The position numbers and the translations under genes were made by a program. Positions 40,205 to 48,893 of a stretch of DNA of 64,000 nucleotides are shown one piece after another. The notes beneath the pieces are model-generated. The model made no database searches. It was given only the letters and a program-made list of their open reading frames with translations, and was not told the origin of the DNA. Each line of letters begins with the position of its first letter. The first letter of the stretch is position 1. The stretch lies in the NCBI GenBank assembly GCA_016185525.1, contig JACPNK010000006.1:119462-183461 (forward strand), given 5' to 3'. The stretch comes from Candidatus Yanofskyibacteriota bacterium. GTDB lineage: Bacteria; Patescibacteria; Paceibacteria; 2-02-FULL-40-12; IGHO2-12-FULL-4.

Positions 40205-41236
40205 TTAGTTTTGTTTGAAATAATTCCTAATCAAGTTCCAGTCATTGTTTTTGGGCAAAAGAACATAAGCGTTGTTTTGAGCGGTTTCATAAAGCAAGTT
40301 TTCGGTGGTTATCGTCTTGGTTTGCAGTTTTTCTGCGGAGTTAAAAGTGAGAGCAAGCTGGAGAATGTTTTTTGTGTCCCAGATATTAAAGTCTGTGGAG
40401 ATGTTATTTTTCAAACTGTTGGCCAGAGAAGTTATTTTAACCGGATTACTTAAGATTCCCAGACTTAGAGCCTTTTTTTTGACAGCCAAAATTATTTCTT
40501 GCTGTCTCCTTGAGCGGTCAAAGTCGTTTGTGCTGTAGCGCGATCTGGCATAGTAAAGAGCCGTCTGGCCGTCTAGGTGGTTTTCTCCGGCGGACAGACT
40601 AAACTCATAGCCCCACTGCGACTTTTCTTCAAAAGGTTTTTCTAAGACAATATCTATACCGTCCAGAGCATCAACTATTTCTTTAAATCCTTGGAAGTCA
40701 AAGACTACTATTTTATCAATAAAAATCCCGCTTATTCTTGAAAAGGAATTTTTTGCAAAATTGGTTTTGTCTTTCTTGGACAGACCTCTTTCGTAAATCT
40801 CGTTTGCTTTTCCTTTAAAAAGGCCCGGCAGGTCAATGTAGAGATCTCTGGGTATTGAAGTTAAGGAAGCTTTTTTGCTTTCGTCACGAAAGCTGAAAAG
40901 CATGATGCTGTCGGTCAAAAGTCCCCCGTCCGGGTCATCAACGCCTCTTATGCCAAGAATTAAAACGTTCAATCTTCCGGCTTCTTCTTCTGGCATCGGA
41001 AAATTTTTGTTCAACTCCTCTTGCTGATTAACTTCCTCACCCTTTTTTGAGGTTAAAAGCGCGCTTGCCCTTTTTAACCAGGAAGACTGTTTTTCTATGA
41101 TTATAGTGCTTGATTTGTCAAAAAGTAGCAGTAAACCGAGGAGTAATAATATGATTAAGGCCAAACTCAAACCAAAACGTTTTTTGCTTGACGATTTTTC
41201 GTTGAAGTCACTTTGTTGAAAACTTGTCTGGTTCAT
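40205..41236 (-). CDS. LytR-CpsA-Psr (LCP) family glycopolymer transferase
   Basis: 343 residues from ATG 41236, which overlaps the upstream stop (ATGA). N-terminal membrane helix (about 20-40), then the LCP domain with LNVLILGIRG, LTDSIMLF, SIPRDLYIDL and YYARSRYSTNDFDRSRRQQE, containing the conserved Asp/Arg residues that bind the polyprenyl phosphate. LCP enzymes attach glycopolymers to peptidoglycan, which fits the surrounding glycosyltransferases. Confidence 0.93.
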   Translation of the reverse strand: MNQTSFQQSDFNEKSSSKKRFGLSLALIILLLLGLLLLFDKSSTIIIEKQSSWLKRASALLTSKKGEEVNQQEELNKNFPMPEEEAGRLNVLILGIRGVDDPDGGLLTDSIMLFSFRDESKKASLTSIPRDLYIDLPGLFKGKANEIYERGLSKKDKTNFAKNSFSRISGIFIDKIVVFDFQGFKEIVDALDGIDIVLEKPFEEKSQWGYEFSLSAGENHLDGQTALYYARSRYSTNDFDRSRRQQEIILAVKKKALSLGILSNPVKITSLANSLKNNISTDFNIWDTKNILQLALTFNSAEKLQTKTITTENLLYETAQNNAYVLLPKNNDWNLIRNYFKQN

Positions 41237-42285
41237 ATAAACCATTTTGCCATTTGTTCGGGACCAACTTCGGCTTTAAGCATAATTTCTTTTCTTTTTT
41301 TGAACATTTTGGGTGTCAGACTGATTAATTTTGGTATCTCAAGCAAAACAGAAGGTTCAAACAAAACAGCATAACCCAACTCCTGAATTTCCCTTCTTAA
41401 GATCCGGGGTAAATTTTGTAAAACATTAATCCAGTAATCATTTTTTAATCTGGCTAATCTCTTGTTTCTCCAGTCCAATCTTTTTTTGAGGGCGGGTATT
41501 TTTTTTCTCTCGCCCGTTCTTTTAAAATAGTCGAGCCAGCTTTTACTCACGCCTTTAGTGGTGGAACGGTCGTGGTACATAATAACGGGCGGGCTATAAA
41601 TTTGTTTCCAGCCAAACAAACGCATGCGCCAGACTAAGTCAATATCGTCCCCGTACCAAAACATATCATGATCTACGATTTCACCTGTAATCACGGAATC
41701 TTCAAGAGCTTCTCTGCGGAAAATGGGCGCGGCGCCCTCAACTCCAAAAACCTCCATTTCTTTGTCGTATTGTCCATTGTCCAATTCCCCATGCCCAAGA
41801 TTTATAATTTTTCTTGAGCGGAAAATGCCAAATCCTACCGTATCAATGATTTTTTCTTGTAACTCCGGCCGGAATGTTTGGGTCTGCAGTTTGTTAATGT
41901 CGTATTGATAGATTTTAGCTTGCAGAGCTCCTATTCTTTCATCTTTTTCCATGACTACCACAGACTTTTCCACCGTGTCCGGCGCAAACAGAACGTCAAC
42001 GGAAAGAGCTATAATATACTTTCCGTACGAATAATCTAAGGCTTTTTCCTGACCGCCCCACATCCCATAATTAATTTTGTTTTCAATAAAGTTAGTCATT
42101 TGCCATTTGCCATTTGCCATTTGCCATTCGCGGATTATTTCTTTTGTTTTGTCTGTTGAGCCGTTGTCAAAAATATTTATCTCTAAATTGCTGTAAGTTT
42201 GGTTTTTCACGGCATCCAAACAATACTGGATATACTTTTCTCCATTTAAAACCACCAAGTTTATTGTAACCAGTGGACTTGACAT
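41233..42285 (-). CDS. Family 2 glycosyltransferase
   Basis: 350 residues from ATG 42285, where TAAAAT lies exactly 7 nt upstream. GT-A start SSPLVTINLVVLNGEKYIQYCL, DNGSTDKTKEI loop, DVLFAPDT and MFWYGDDIDLVWRMRLFGW. Two heptamer arrays are translated in it: at 42097-42131 (REWQMANGKWQMTN) and 41762-41796 (ELDNGQYDK). Both fall in loops of the predicted fold. Member of the polysaccharide cluster. Confidence 0.88.
   Translation of the reverse strand: MSSPLVTINLVVLNGEKYIQYCLDAVKNQTYSNLEINIFDNGSTDKTKEIIREWQMANGKWQMTNFIENKINYGMWGGQEKALDYSYGKYIIALSVDVLFAPDTVEKSVVVMEKDERIGALQAKIYQYDINKLQTQTFRPELQEKIIDTVGFGIFRSRKIINLGHGELDNGQYDKEMEVFGVEGAAPIFRREALEDSVITGEIVDHDMFWYGDDIDLVWRMRLFGWKQIYSPPVIMYHDRSTTKGVSKSWLDYFKRTGERKKIPALKKRLDWRNKRLARLKNDYWINVLQNLPRILRREIQELGYAVLFEPSVLLEIPKLISLTPKMFKKRKEIMLKAEVGPEQMAKWFI
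41762..41796. repeat. Degenerate heptamer array in the GT2 gene
   Basis: Heptamers TTGTCGT, ATTGTCC, ATTGTCC, AATTCCC, CATGCCC in register; the middle two are identical. Confidence 0.65.
42097..42131. repeat. 35-bp heptamer array in the GT2 gene
   Basis: Four identical heptamers CATTTGC plus a fifth, CATTCGC, in register. Translated on the minus strand as WQMANGKWQM. Confidence 0.95.
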
Positions 42286-42307
42286 AAAACACATTTTATA
42301 ATAACAT
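42279..42307 (+). promoter_or_regulatory. Promoter overlapping the divergent GT2 start
   Basis: TTGACA (42279-42284), 17-nt spacer, TAACAT (42302-42307) faces the 109-aa gene. It overlaps the GT2 start codon (42283-42285) and its minus-strand -10 (plus 42293-42298), so the two transcripts should interfere. Confidence 0.6.
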
Positions 42308-42342
42308 ATTTTACTAGAACTCTTTAAAATAAGGAAAAAGAA

Positions 42343-42672
42343 ATGTCCAGTATAAAAAGAAATTTGACGGAGGCACAGTTTTTGGCCTCATTGGCGGAAG
42401 CCGGCTCTTGGGTTGGCGGTATTCCGTTTGTTTTTGATCCTAAATCAGAAAGCGTAAGCAGGTTTTTGGAAAGACTTAGGCTTATGGGACTGTCCGCAAG
42501 TCCCGAAGAAGTTACGAAAGCAGTCTCAAAATTCTTTGAAGAAAAAGAAAAATGGGGTATTTCTCTTGTCAGGTTAGATAAACTGATTGGCGGCCGATTT
42601 GAAGTCGGCTTAAATCCTGACAATATGGCGATAGATTTTTCCGCCTTGACTTCAAAGAGGCGAACTTTTTAA
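42343..42672 (+). CDS. Hypothetical protein
   Basis: 109 residues with an AAGGAAAA Shine-Dalgarno-like site before the ATG. Mostly helical, soluble, ending in a basic SKRRTF tail; no Cys. It is the only plus-strand gene in the polysaccharide cluster and has its own promoter and terminator. Family not recognised. Confidence 0.6.
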   Translation: MSSIKRNLTEAQFLASLAEAGSWVGGIPFVFDPKSESVSRFLERLRLMGLSASPEEVTKAVSKFFEEKEKWGISLVRLDKLIGGRFEVGLNPDNMAIDFSALTSKRRTF

Positions 42673-42682
42673 ATACCGAACA

Positions 42683-44263
42683 CTAGTAAGCGCCTTCAAA
42701 TTTTGAAGGCTTTTTTAATGACAAAATTATAGCCGAATTCACGGCAAATATTAAAAATGCCCGTTCGTCAAAAAGCGCGGCATCGGTTAAAGAATAGAAC
42801 AAAACCCAAATCGTGTAAAGAACAAAAGAGGCGCTGTAAACTTTATTGAAGATGTTGGTATTGCTCCAAAAAACAGCCAGCCCGCTTTTTAGTATTAATA
42901 AAAGAGTGCCTAAAACGGCCACTAATCCCAAAATTCCAATTTCGGCTGCTATTGTAAGATATAAGTTGTGGGCGGAAGATCCGGCTTTGGCATATTCGGT
43001 TTCCTGTGACAAAACGACAGGATAGTTGCCTATTCCCACTCCCAACAAAGGTTTTTTGATAATTGAAGCAACCGAAGCTTTCCATATGGCTATGCGACCA
43101 TTGTTTGACGTTTCTTCTAGGTCCAGTATTGAGCGTATTCGTTTAGCCAAGATTTCACTGCCGGTTTTTTTAATTTGGAATTGGTCTGAACCAAAAATTG
43201 GATAGGCCACCGAAAAAAGCATTGGGAACAAAACAAAAAACAGAGAAATGTATTTAAGAATATTTTTGTCAGATATACTTTTGGAGAGTTTCAGTAAAAA
43301 AGGCAGTGTTACTATCGGTCCGAGAACTGCCAACCAGATTCCTCTGGTTCCGCTCAAGATGACCAGTAGAAAAAAAATCGGTATTAGAATAACCAGCAAG
43401 GAAGCCCTGGTCTTAATCAGTTTTTTGAGTTGGGAAATCTGTCCGGTTTGAAAAACTTTTGTGAGGGAAAAGGCCAGAAGAGAGGGTATCGCCAGAAGCA
43501 AGAATATTGGAAAAGAATGCGAGTCGGGCAGGGTTGAAAAAATCCGCAAAGAAAGCTGGGGGCCGAAATAAGCAAACCAAGTATTTGCTTCTTGGGCCGT
43601 TTGCGACCAGGCAGAACCATAAAATCCCAGCTGGACCGAACCGGCCCAAAAGTCCATGAACTCATAAATTGAAACCATGTAGGCGCTGATTAATTGCGCA
43701 ACCGCAACAACAGCAACGATGACTCCGGAAAGTAAAATGTTTTTGACTAAATTTCTGGTTGTTTCCGGCTTTTTACGGACCAAATCGTAAATGACAAAAC
43801 CAATGAGGCTTAAGTTTGTAAAATATATTATTCTCTTTATCCCGCTGACTAAATCGTCGGCCGCTATCAGAGAGAATAAAGAAAACACTAAAACGACAAG
43901 GGCGAAGAAAGACAGCTGGTATTCCTGAAAATTGATGTTAAACGCCACCTCCCCGGAGAGTTTTTTTATTTGAACCAGTTTTTTTTCAGCAAAAAACCAC
44001 TTTAAAAAAATAAGGCCTGAAGCAATCCGCCAGATATTAAAAGAGTCGAAGTATGGCGTTAAAGGAATTGCCACGAAAATCGGCACGGATCTGACAAAAA
44101 AAGCGGTTGCTGTTTCCAGATCAGCCCACAAAACAAAAAAACCGGTCAAAATGGCAAGACCCAATATCGTATTTCTGGGAATTACTCCAAAGGCAACCAA
44201 AAAAACAACTACGACCTCAATTAAAAAAACTATATTGACGGGTTTTTTCAGCGTATTGAACAT
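42683..44263 (-). CDS. O-antigen ligase/polymerase-like membrane protein
   Basis: 526 residues with about 12 membrane helices and the Wzy_C region: a large loop ending GVGIGNYPVVLSQETEYA and SSAHNLYLTIAAEIGILGL, whose His and Gly pattern marks the O-antigen ligase superfamily. It would join or polymerise lipid-linked glycans outside the membrane. It overlaps the downstream-starting GT4 gene by 16 nt. Confidence 0.85.
   Translation of the reverse strand: MFNTLKKPVNIVFLIEVVVVFLVAFGVIPRNTILGLAILTGFFVLWADLETATAFFVRSVPIFVAIPLTPYFDSFNIWRIASGLIFLKWFFAEKKLVQIKKLSGEVAFNINFQEYQLSFFALVVLVFSLFSLIAADDLVSGIKRIIYFTNLSLIGFVIYDLVRKKPETTRNLVKNILLSGVIVAVVAVAQLISAYMVSIYEFMDFWAGSVQLGFYGSAWSQTAQEANTWFAYFGPQLSLRIFSTLPDSHSFPIFLLLAIPSLLAFSLTKVFQTGQISQLKKLIKTRASLLVILIPIFFLLVILSGTRGIWLAVLGPIVTLPFLLKLSKSISDKNILKYISLFFVLFPMLFSVAYPIFGSDQFQIKKTGSEILAKRIRSILDLEETSNNGRIAIWKASVASIIKKPLLGVGIGNYPVVLSQETEYAKAGSSAHNLYLTIAAEIGILGLVAVLGTLLLILKSGLAVFWSNTNIFNKVYSASFVLYTIWVLFYSLTDAALFDERAFLIFAVNSAIILSLKKPSKFEGAY
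42692..42716 (+). terminator. Intrinsic terminator inside the 3' end of the O-antigen ligase gene
   Basis: GCCTTC / GAAGGC with a 7-nt loop followed by six T; it lies within the last codons of the convergent minus-strand gene. Confidence 0.75.
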
Positions 44264-45375
44264 AGTTCTTTGAAGATTTGTATCAGTTTTTCAGTATGTT
44301 TTTCCCAGTTGAATTTTGATGTTATTCGCGGACTGTTCAGAATAACTTCTTCCATTTTCTGTCTGTTGTTTAACGCCCGTTCTATTGCCGACGCTATCTG
44401 CTGCGGGTCGGTCTCGTCTTGGACGAAAAAAGCGCTGCCTTCGTAAATTTCTTTGTTCAAATCGTTATTCTTAACCAGAGGCGGTGTGCCCAAGGCGAGA
44501 GCTTCAAGCGGAGGCAGTCCCATGGCTTCGGAGGTGGAAAGGTAAATAAACAGCTTGGCTCCGGCAATTAAAAATTTCAAATCTTCATCTTTGTCTATAT
44601 AATCATAATGCATAACCCGCTGACCGCCTAATCTTTTATTGGTTTCTTGAATAAGACTTTTTAAAATCGGCGGATTGTATTTGTCTTGGCCGACCAAAAT
44701 TAGTTTCAGGTCTGGAAATTTATCCGCAAGTATTTCAAAAGCTTGAATTGTTTCTTTGGCTCTTCTGCGGGGTAAGGCTTGGCCGACATAGAGTAAATAG
44801 GTTCTAAGTTTTAGGTTATAGGTTATAGGCTTATTTGGTTGGTCTATGCCGAGATAATTCACCATTATTCTTTCGGGGGGGATTTTGAAGAGTTGAGAAA
44901 TTTCTTTTTTGGCGGATTCAGTGAAAGTTGTGATTTTGGTGGCTCTTTTTGCCGCCCAGTTGCTGAAAAGCAGATAACTTATGCGGTACTTCCAGGGATG
45001 GGTGCCGAATTTATATTCGTAGTAAACATCGTTGGTTAAAACCACTAAAGACTTACCCAAGAAAAAAAGAGGCAGCATAAAACCGGGGAAAAAGGTTGCG
45101 TTAATTTTGTCGCGCAGGCAAGCCAAAGGCAAAAGAACGTGAAAGAATATATTATAAGATGGGCGCAGAAAAGGCAGTTTTAAAACCTTTTTTACGAAGA
45201 TCGGATTGTTGAGATAGGGGTCGTCCGGGACGAACCCTTTGAAGTATAAGTAAAATTTGAACTCTTTTGCGAGTTCAGATTTTTTTGATATCTCTTCCAG
45301 TATCTTTGATAAATGTCTGCCTATCCCCCATCTTTTATTTTCCAAATTGTGGCACTCTATGGCAATTTTATACAT
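44248..45375 (-). CDS. Family 4 glycosyltransferase
   Basis: 375 residues from ATG 45375; the frame continues upstream into the preceding gene but the start MYKIAIECHNLENKRWGIGRHL is the natural GT-B N-terminus. The C-terminal half has LLYVGQALPRRRAKETIQAF and STSEAMGLPPLEALALGTP, the EX7E donor-binding motif. Residues near 183-192 (TYNLKLRTYL) come from a heptamer array at 44801-44828. Part of the polysaccharide cluster. Confidence 0.88.
   Translation of the reverse strand: MYKIAIECHNLENKRWGIGRHLSKILEEISKKSELAKEFKFYLYFKGFVPDDPYLNNPIFVKKVLKLPFLRPSYNIFFHVLLPLACLRDKINATFFPGFMLPLFFLGKSLVVLTNDVYYEYKFGTHPWKYRISYLLFSNWAAKRATKITTFTESAKKEISQLFKIPPERIMVNYLGIDQPNKPITYNLKLRTYLLYVGQALPRRRAKETIQAFEILADKFPDLKLILVGQDKYNPPILKSLIQETNKRLGGQRVMHYDYIDKDEDLKFLIAGAKLFIYLSTSEAMGLPPLEALALGTPPLVKNNDLNKEIYEGSAFFVQDETDPQQIASAIERALNNRQKMEEVILNSPRITSKFNWEKHTEKLIQIFKELCSIR
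44801..44828. repeat. 28-bp heptamer array in the GT4 gene
   Basis: Heptamers GTTCTAA, GTTTTAG, GTTATAG, GTTATAG in register, encoding a TYNLK-type peptide on the minus strand. Confidence 0.92.
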
Positions 45376-45418
45376 AAGTCGTTGTGGAATTAGAGGAGCT
45401 ATCGCTACATAATTTTGG

Positions 45419-46363
45419 TTATTTTGGAACAATCGCTCCGAATTTATTTTTATAAAAATCCAACACACCTTCTATGATGGCATCGGCGGCGGGTGCTTTA
45501 GACGGCATAACAAACATTTTAACCAAATTTTTCAAAACGATATAACCTGACCAGAAAATCAAAAAAGGCTTAACTGTCCAAGGCGCGTTTAAGCTGTTGA
45601 ATATCAGGGCGTTTCTCGAGTGGTAGCGTAAAACAATAGGCGAACCGAGTTTTTTTGTGGTTGCGGAAACTTTGTGGTGGACTATGGCTTCCGGGACAAT
45701 TTTCAGCTCATAGCCGGCTAACTGGGCTCTTATATTTAAATCCGCATCCTCAAAATACAGAAAATAAATTTCGTCAAAACCTTTGATTTTTTCCAGCACC
45801 TCTTTTTTAACTAGCATAGCCGCGCCGATTACATATTCTTTTGGTTTAAGGTATTTTTCGGCTGGTGGTGTGCTGGAATGAGTTAGCTCTGTTTTCAGCC
45901 AAGAGATTTTACCAAAGTAAGCTGTTTTCTGGCCTTCTTTGATTGCTGGTCCGATTATGCCGACTGTTGGGTCGGTCTCTGCTGCGGCGATCAGTTTTTT
46001 TAAAACATCCGGCTCAACCACGGTGTCGTTGTTTAAAATAAAAATACAATCGGCTCCTTTTTCTAGGGCATATTTTATACCAACATTGTTTCCGCCGGCG
46101 TAGCCCAGGTTGGAGGGGTTTGTTATAAGTTTTAAGTTATAAGTTTTAGGATTAACTTGACTTTCTGTATAACTTTTGATATTATTAACTTCAGCTTCGT
46201 TTGAAGCGTTGTCCACTACGACAATTCTAAAGTTTGGATAATCTAGTTCTTTTAAAGATTCCAAACACTCCAAGGTGTCTTGGGAGTTGTTGTATTGGAG
46301 AACGATTATGAAAACAGAAGGAGGAAACATGATTGGTGCTGTTTTATTTATTTTTGTTTGCAT
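45419..46363 (-). CDS. Family 2 glycosyltransferase (rhamnosyl type)
   Basis: 314 residues from ATG 46363 (other possible starts at 46375 TTG and 46330 ATG). GT-A start SVFIIVLQYNNSQDTLECL, ILNNDTVVEPD as nucleotide/metal site, FLYFEDADLNIRAQLAGY and KIVPEAIVHHKVSATT. Residues near 72-81 (PKTYNLKLIT) are encoded by a heptamer array. Predicted C-terminal membrane-associated helix near 265-285. Confidence 0.88.
   Translation of the reverse strand: MQTKINKTAPIMFPPSVFIIVLQYNNSQDTLECLESLKELDYPNFRIVVVDNASNEAEVNNIKSYTESQVNPKTYNLKLITNPSNLGYAGGNNVGIKYALEKGADCIFILNNDTVVEPDVLKKLIAAAETDPTVGIIGPAIKEGQKTAYFGKISWLKTELTHSSTPPAEKYLKPKEYVIGAAMLVKKEVLEKIKGFDEIYFLYFEDADLNIRAQLAGYELKIVPEAIVHHKVSATTKKLGSPIVLRYHSRNALIFNSLNAPWTVKPFLIFWSGYIVLKNLVKMFVMPSKAPAADAIIEGVLDFYKNKFGAIVPK
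46122..46149. repeat. 28-bp heptamer array in the GT2 gene
   Basis: Heptamers GTTATAA, GTTTTAA, GTTATAA, GTTTTAG in register. Same unit family as the arrays at 11.1, 24.9 and 44.8 kb. Confidence 0.92.
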
Positions 46364-46410
46364 TATTTTGCTCAAGATTCTTTCGATTTTTGAAGACCTA
46401 TCTTAACTAC

Positions 46411-48879
46411 TTAGTTCTTGTGAAAGACAAAATTCTTTATTTCTTCCTTAAATCTCTGCCGAGAAAATTTCTCGGCAGAGATTTTTATTTCTTCCGGATG
46501 GTAACTTTCATAATTTTCATTCAATCTTCTGACTCCATCAGCTAAAACTGCCGGATGCGGGTCTTCAAAAAACTCGCCATTTATGCCCTCTTCAATATAC
46601 TCCAAAGCCCCGCCTCTTTTCAAAGCTAAAACCGGTTTGCCAAATTGCATGGCCTCAAGAGGTGTTAAGCCAAAGTCTTCTTCTTGGGGCATAATAAAAG
46701 CTTTTGCGCCTTGGTAGTATTTTATCAAATCTTCGTCCGAAACCTCTCCCGCCATTTTTATCATTTTTTTGTTTTCAATCATAGACTTCAATTTTTTATA
46801 CTCCGGCCCACTGCCCACTATCACCAAAGGCAGTTCAAGTTTGTTGAAGGCTCGTATGGCAATATCAATATTTTTGTGAGGAAACAAGCGAGAGACGATT
46901 AAGAAATAATCTTTAAGACTTGAGTCACAGTGCTTCGCACTTTCGCAGAAAGTGCCTGGCTCTTGACAAGACGAGCCGCTTTGCGCGATGAGAAAATCTC
47001 GCTGGGATTTTCGAAGGTCCGAAGAAGTACTGTGATGAAAGTCTTGTGTGGGCGGATAAATTACTATTGAATCGCGGTTATAGTATTTCTTAATCCTCTG
47101 CTGAACATTTTTTGAAATAGCGATAAATTCGTCAACTCTGTCTGCCGCGCTTCTGTCCCAAATCCTCAAAAAATGCTGAAGTATGCTTATTCTGAAATTT
47201 TGCGTTTTTCGTTTTTCGCTTTGCGTTTGGTACTCCTTGTTCCAATCCCACAAAAATCTTGTCGGGCTGTAGCAATAGCAAATATGCCTGGTTTTGGGTT
47301 TTAAAATCAGGCCTTTAGAGAAAGCTATGGAAGAAGATATGACCAGGTCGTATTGACTCAAATCAAAAGACTCGGCCGCAACAGGCAAGAGGGGCAAAAA
47401 AAGTTTGTGGTTTACGAATTTCAGTTTGTAAAGTTTTTGTAAAAAAGAGCTCTTAATCTTTGCTTCCGGCAAGAATTTGTCGGTAAATTTTTTGTTATAA
47501 AAAAAAGTGTAAATCGGCGCTTCCGGGAACATTTCATGCAAAACTTTCAGCACTCTTTCCGCTCCACCCAAACTCAAAATCCAATCGTGGACAAGGGCTA
47601 TTTTTTTGTTTTTTTCTGAATTTGCCGGCATAATTTTGGGTTCAATATTGTTGCTTTGACCAGCTTGTTTCCCCTGAAATGTTTTTATAACCAGGTACAT
47701 GTACAGTAGTGTTATTGGCAAAGATTTGCCTGCAATCATCAGGCTTCTAAGGACTTCTGTATTATTTTTGTGCCAAAAAAAGTATAAGGTTGGAGAGGCT
47801 AAAAGCAGCCATATCGTAAAAATGAAGATTTTTTCTTTTCGACTGACGCTAAGCAAGAAAGTAAGAGCAACTATGGGCGCAAGAAAAGCCAAGAGGCTCT
47901 CCCAGACTTCTTTATAGAAAATAAAGGGGGAAAGCGCCAGAAGCAAGGGGAAATAAAGTTCTGACTTTGAATTGTTATTCTTAAATAAGTAAACGATCGG
48001 AACGATGCTGGCGATGGAGACCAAAACAATCCCCAGGACTTTATACAGAATGTAATGTTTATCGTAAAAAAGTTCTCCAACGAAAGCCGGTAGTCCGAAG
48101 TTATCAATGTAGTGAACTTGCCAGCCGATACGTTCTTTGTCTGTAAGGAATCCGAATGCCTTTTTGGCGGAAGCAATAAAGCTGTCTGATGGCGGATCTT
48201 TAAAATAAATAAGGTAAAGTATGGTAAACGCGGCAATTCCTAAAAAATAAAATATGGCTTTATAGTTTTTTTTCTTGAAATAGTAAAAAATTCCAAATAT
48301 AAAGATAGGTTTTGTTATTATGCTGCTCAACCAACCGAAAACTGAAACTCCGTTTTTTTTAGAAACTACGCCCCAGAAGAAAATTAAAAAAAACAAACCG
48401 GCCAAAGAGTTGTACTGTCCCATTCTCCAATCAGATTGGTAGCTCCAAAAAATCCAGTAAAGTCCGACAGATAAAATTATTTGCCAAGCATCTTTTTTTA
48501 AAGTTAACCCAATTTTTGTTATAAAAACTAACCCAAAAATTAGAATCGCAGCCTGAAGAAGGATGACATAATAGCGATAAAATGTTTCAAAGGAAACCTT
48601 CTCTGTTAGAGGACTTGCCAGAATTGGCAGAATCGGCAAGTATTTCCAAGGAAAATAGTCGTTTGTGAACAGAGTTTCTTGAGCGCTTTGGCCGTAAATA
48701 AAATTACCACTTCCAAAATTTTTGCCGGCTTGGTACAAAGATTGGAAGTCCTCACCAATGGCTGCGCATAAGGTATATCCAAGGTCCGAACAAGAAAACT
48801 GCCAAAACTGGAGAATGCTTAGAAGGTACAGTGTGGAAATTACGGCTATGATTAGAAATATTTTTCTAGAATCGGTCAT
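46411..48879 (-). CDS. Fusion of a GT87-like membrane mannosyltransferase and a GT4 glycosyltransferase
   Basis: 822 residues. The first about 400 contain nine to eleven membrane helices and resemble DUF2029/GT87 polyprenol-dependent transferases (YFPWKYLPILPILASP, DWRMGQYNSLAGLFFLIFF). A linker near 405-425 leads to a GT-B/GT4 domain (KKIALVHDWILSLGGAERVL; VSRLFPHKNIDIAIRAF; PQEEDFGLTPLEAMQFGKPV). One chain would thus transfer sugars on both faces of the membrane. Two repeat insertions are translated: a heptamer array (QTQSEKRKTQNF) and a multi-hairpin segment (residues about 612-654). Confidence 0.85.
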   Translation of the reverse strand: MTDSRKIFLIIAVISTLYLLSILQFWQFSCSDLGYTLCAAIGEDFQSLYQAGKNFGSGNFIYGQSAQETLFTNDYFPWKYLPILPILASPLTEKVSFETFYRYYVILLQAAILIFGLVFITKIGLTLKKDAWQIILSVGLYWIFWSYQSDWRMGQYNSLAGLFFLIFFWGVVSKKNGVSVFGWLSSIITKPIFIFGIFYYFKKKNYKAIFYFLGIAAFTILYLIYFKDPPSDSFIASAKKAFGFLTDKERIGWQVHYIDNFGLPAFVGELFYDKHYILYKVLGIVLVSIASIVPIVYLFKNNNSKSELYFPLLLALSPFIFYKEVWESLLAFLAPIVALTFLLSVSRKEKIFIFTIWLLLASPTLYFFWHKNNTEVLRSLMIAGKSLPITLLYMYLVIKTFQGKQAGQSNNIEPKIMPANSEKNKKIALVHDWILSLGGAERVLKVLHEMFPEAPIYTFFYNKKFTDKFLPEAKIKSSFLQKLYKLKFVNHKLFLPLLPVAAESFDLSQYDLVISSSIAFSKGLILKPKTRHICYCYSPTRFLWDWNKEYQTQSEKRKTQNFRISILQHFLRIWDRSAADRVDEFIAISKNVQQRIKKYYNRDSIVIYPPTQDFHHSTSSDLRKSQRDFLIAQSGSSCQEPGTFCESAKHCDSSLKDYFLIVSRLFPHKNIDIAIRAFNKLELPLVIVGSGPEYKKLKSMIENKKMIKMAGEVSDEDLIKYYQGAKAFIMPQEEDFGLTPLEAMQFGKPVLALKRGGALEYIEEGINGEFFEDPHPAVLADGVRRLNENYESYHPEEIKISAEKFSRQRFKEEIKNFVFHKN
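46917..47044. repeat. Multi-hairpin insertion inside the GT87-GT4 gene
   Basis: Outer arms GACTTGAGTCACAGT (46917-46931 approx.) and ACTGTGATGAAAGTC (47030-47044), 12 of 15 paired, enclose hairpins CACTTTC/GAAAGTG, GGCTC/GAGCC and GCGA/TCGC-type stems. It is in frame between two conserved GT4 segments and encodes Ser/Gln/Cys-rich residues not expected in the fold. Confidence 0.65.
47200..47227. repeat. 28-bp heptamer array in the GT87-GT4 gene
   Basis: Heptamers TTGCGTT, TTTCGTT, TTTCGCT, TTGCGTT in register, encoding QSEKRKTQ on the minus strand. Confidence 0.9.
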
Positions 48880-48893
48880 TTTGAAACCGATAG

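Noticed and set aside
45376..45468. Longer N-terminus of the GT4 gene (start 45468)
   Set aside because: The extra 31 residues overlap the upstream GT2 gene and precede the natural GT-B start MYKIAIECHN.
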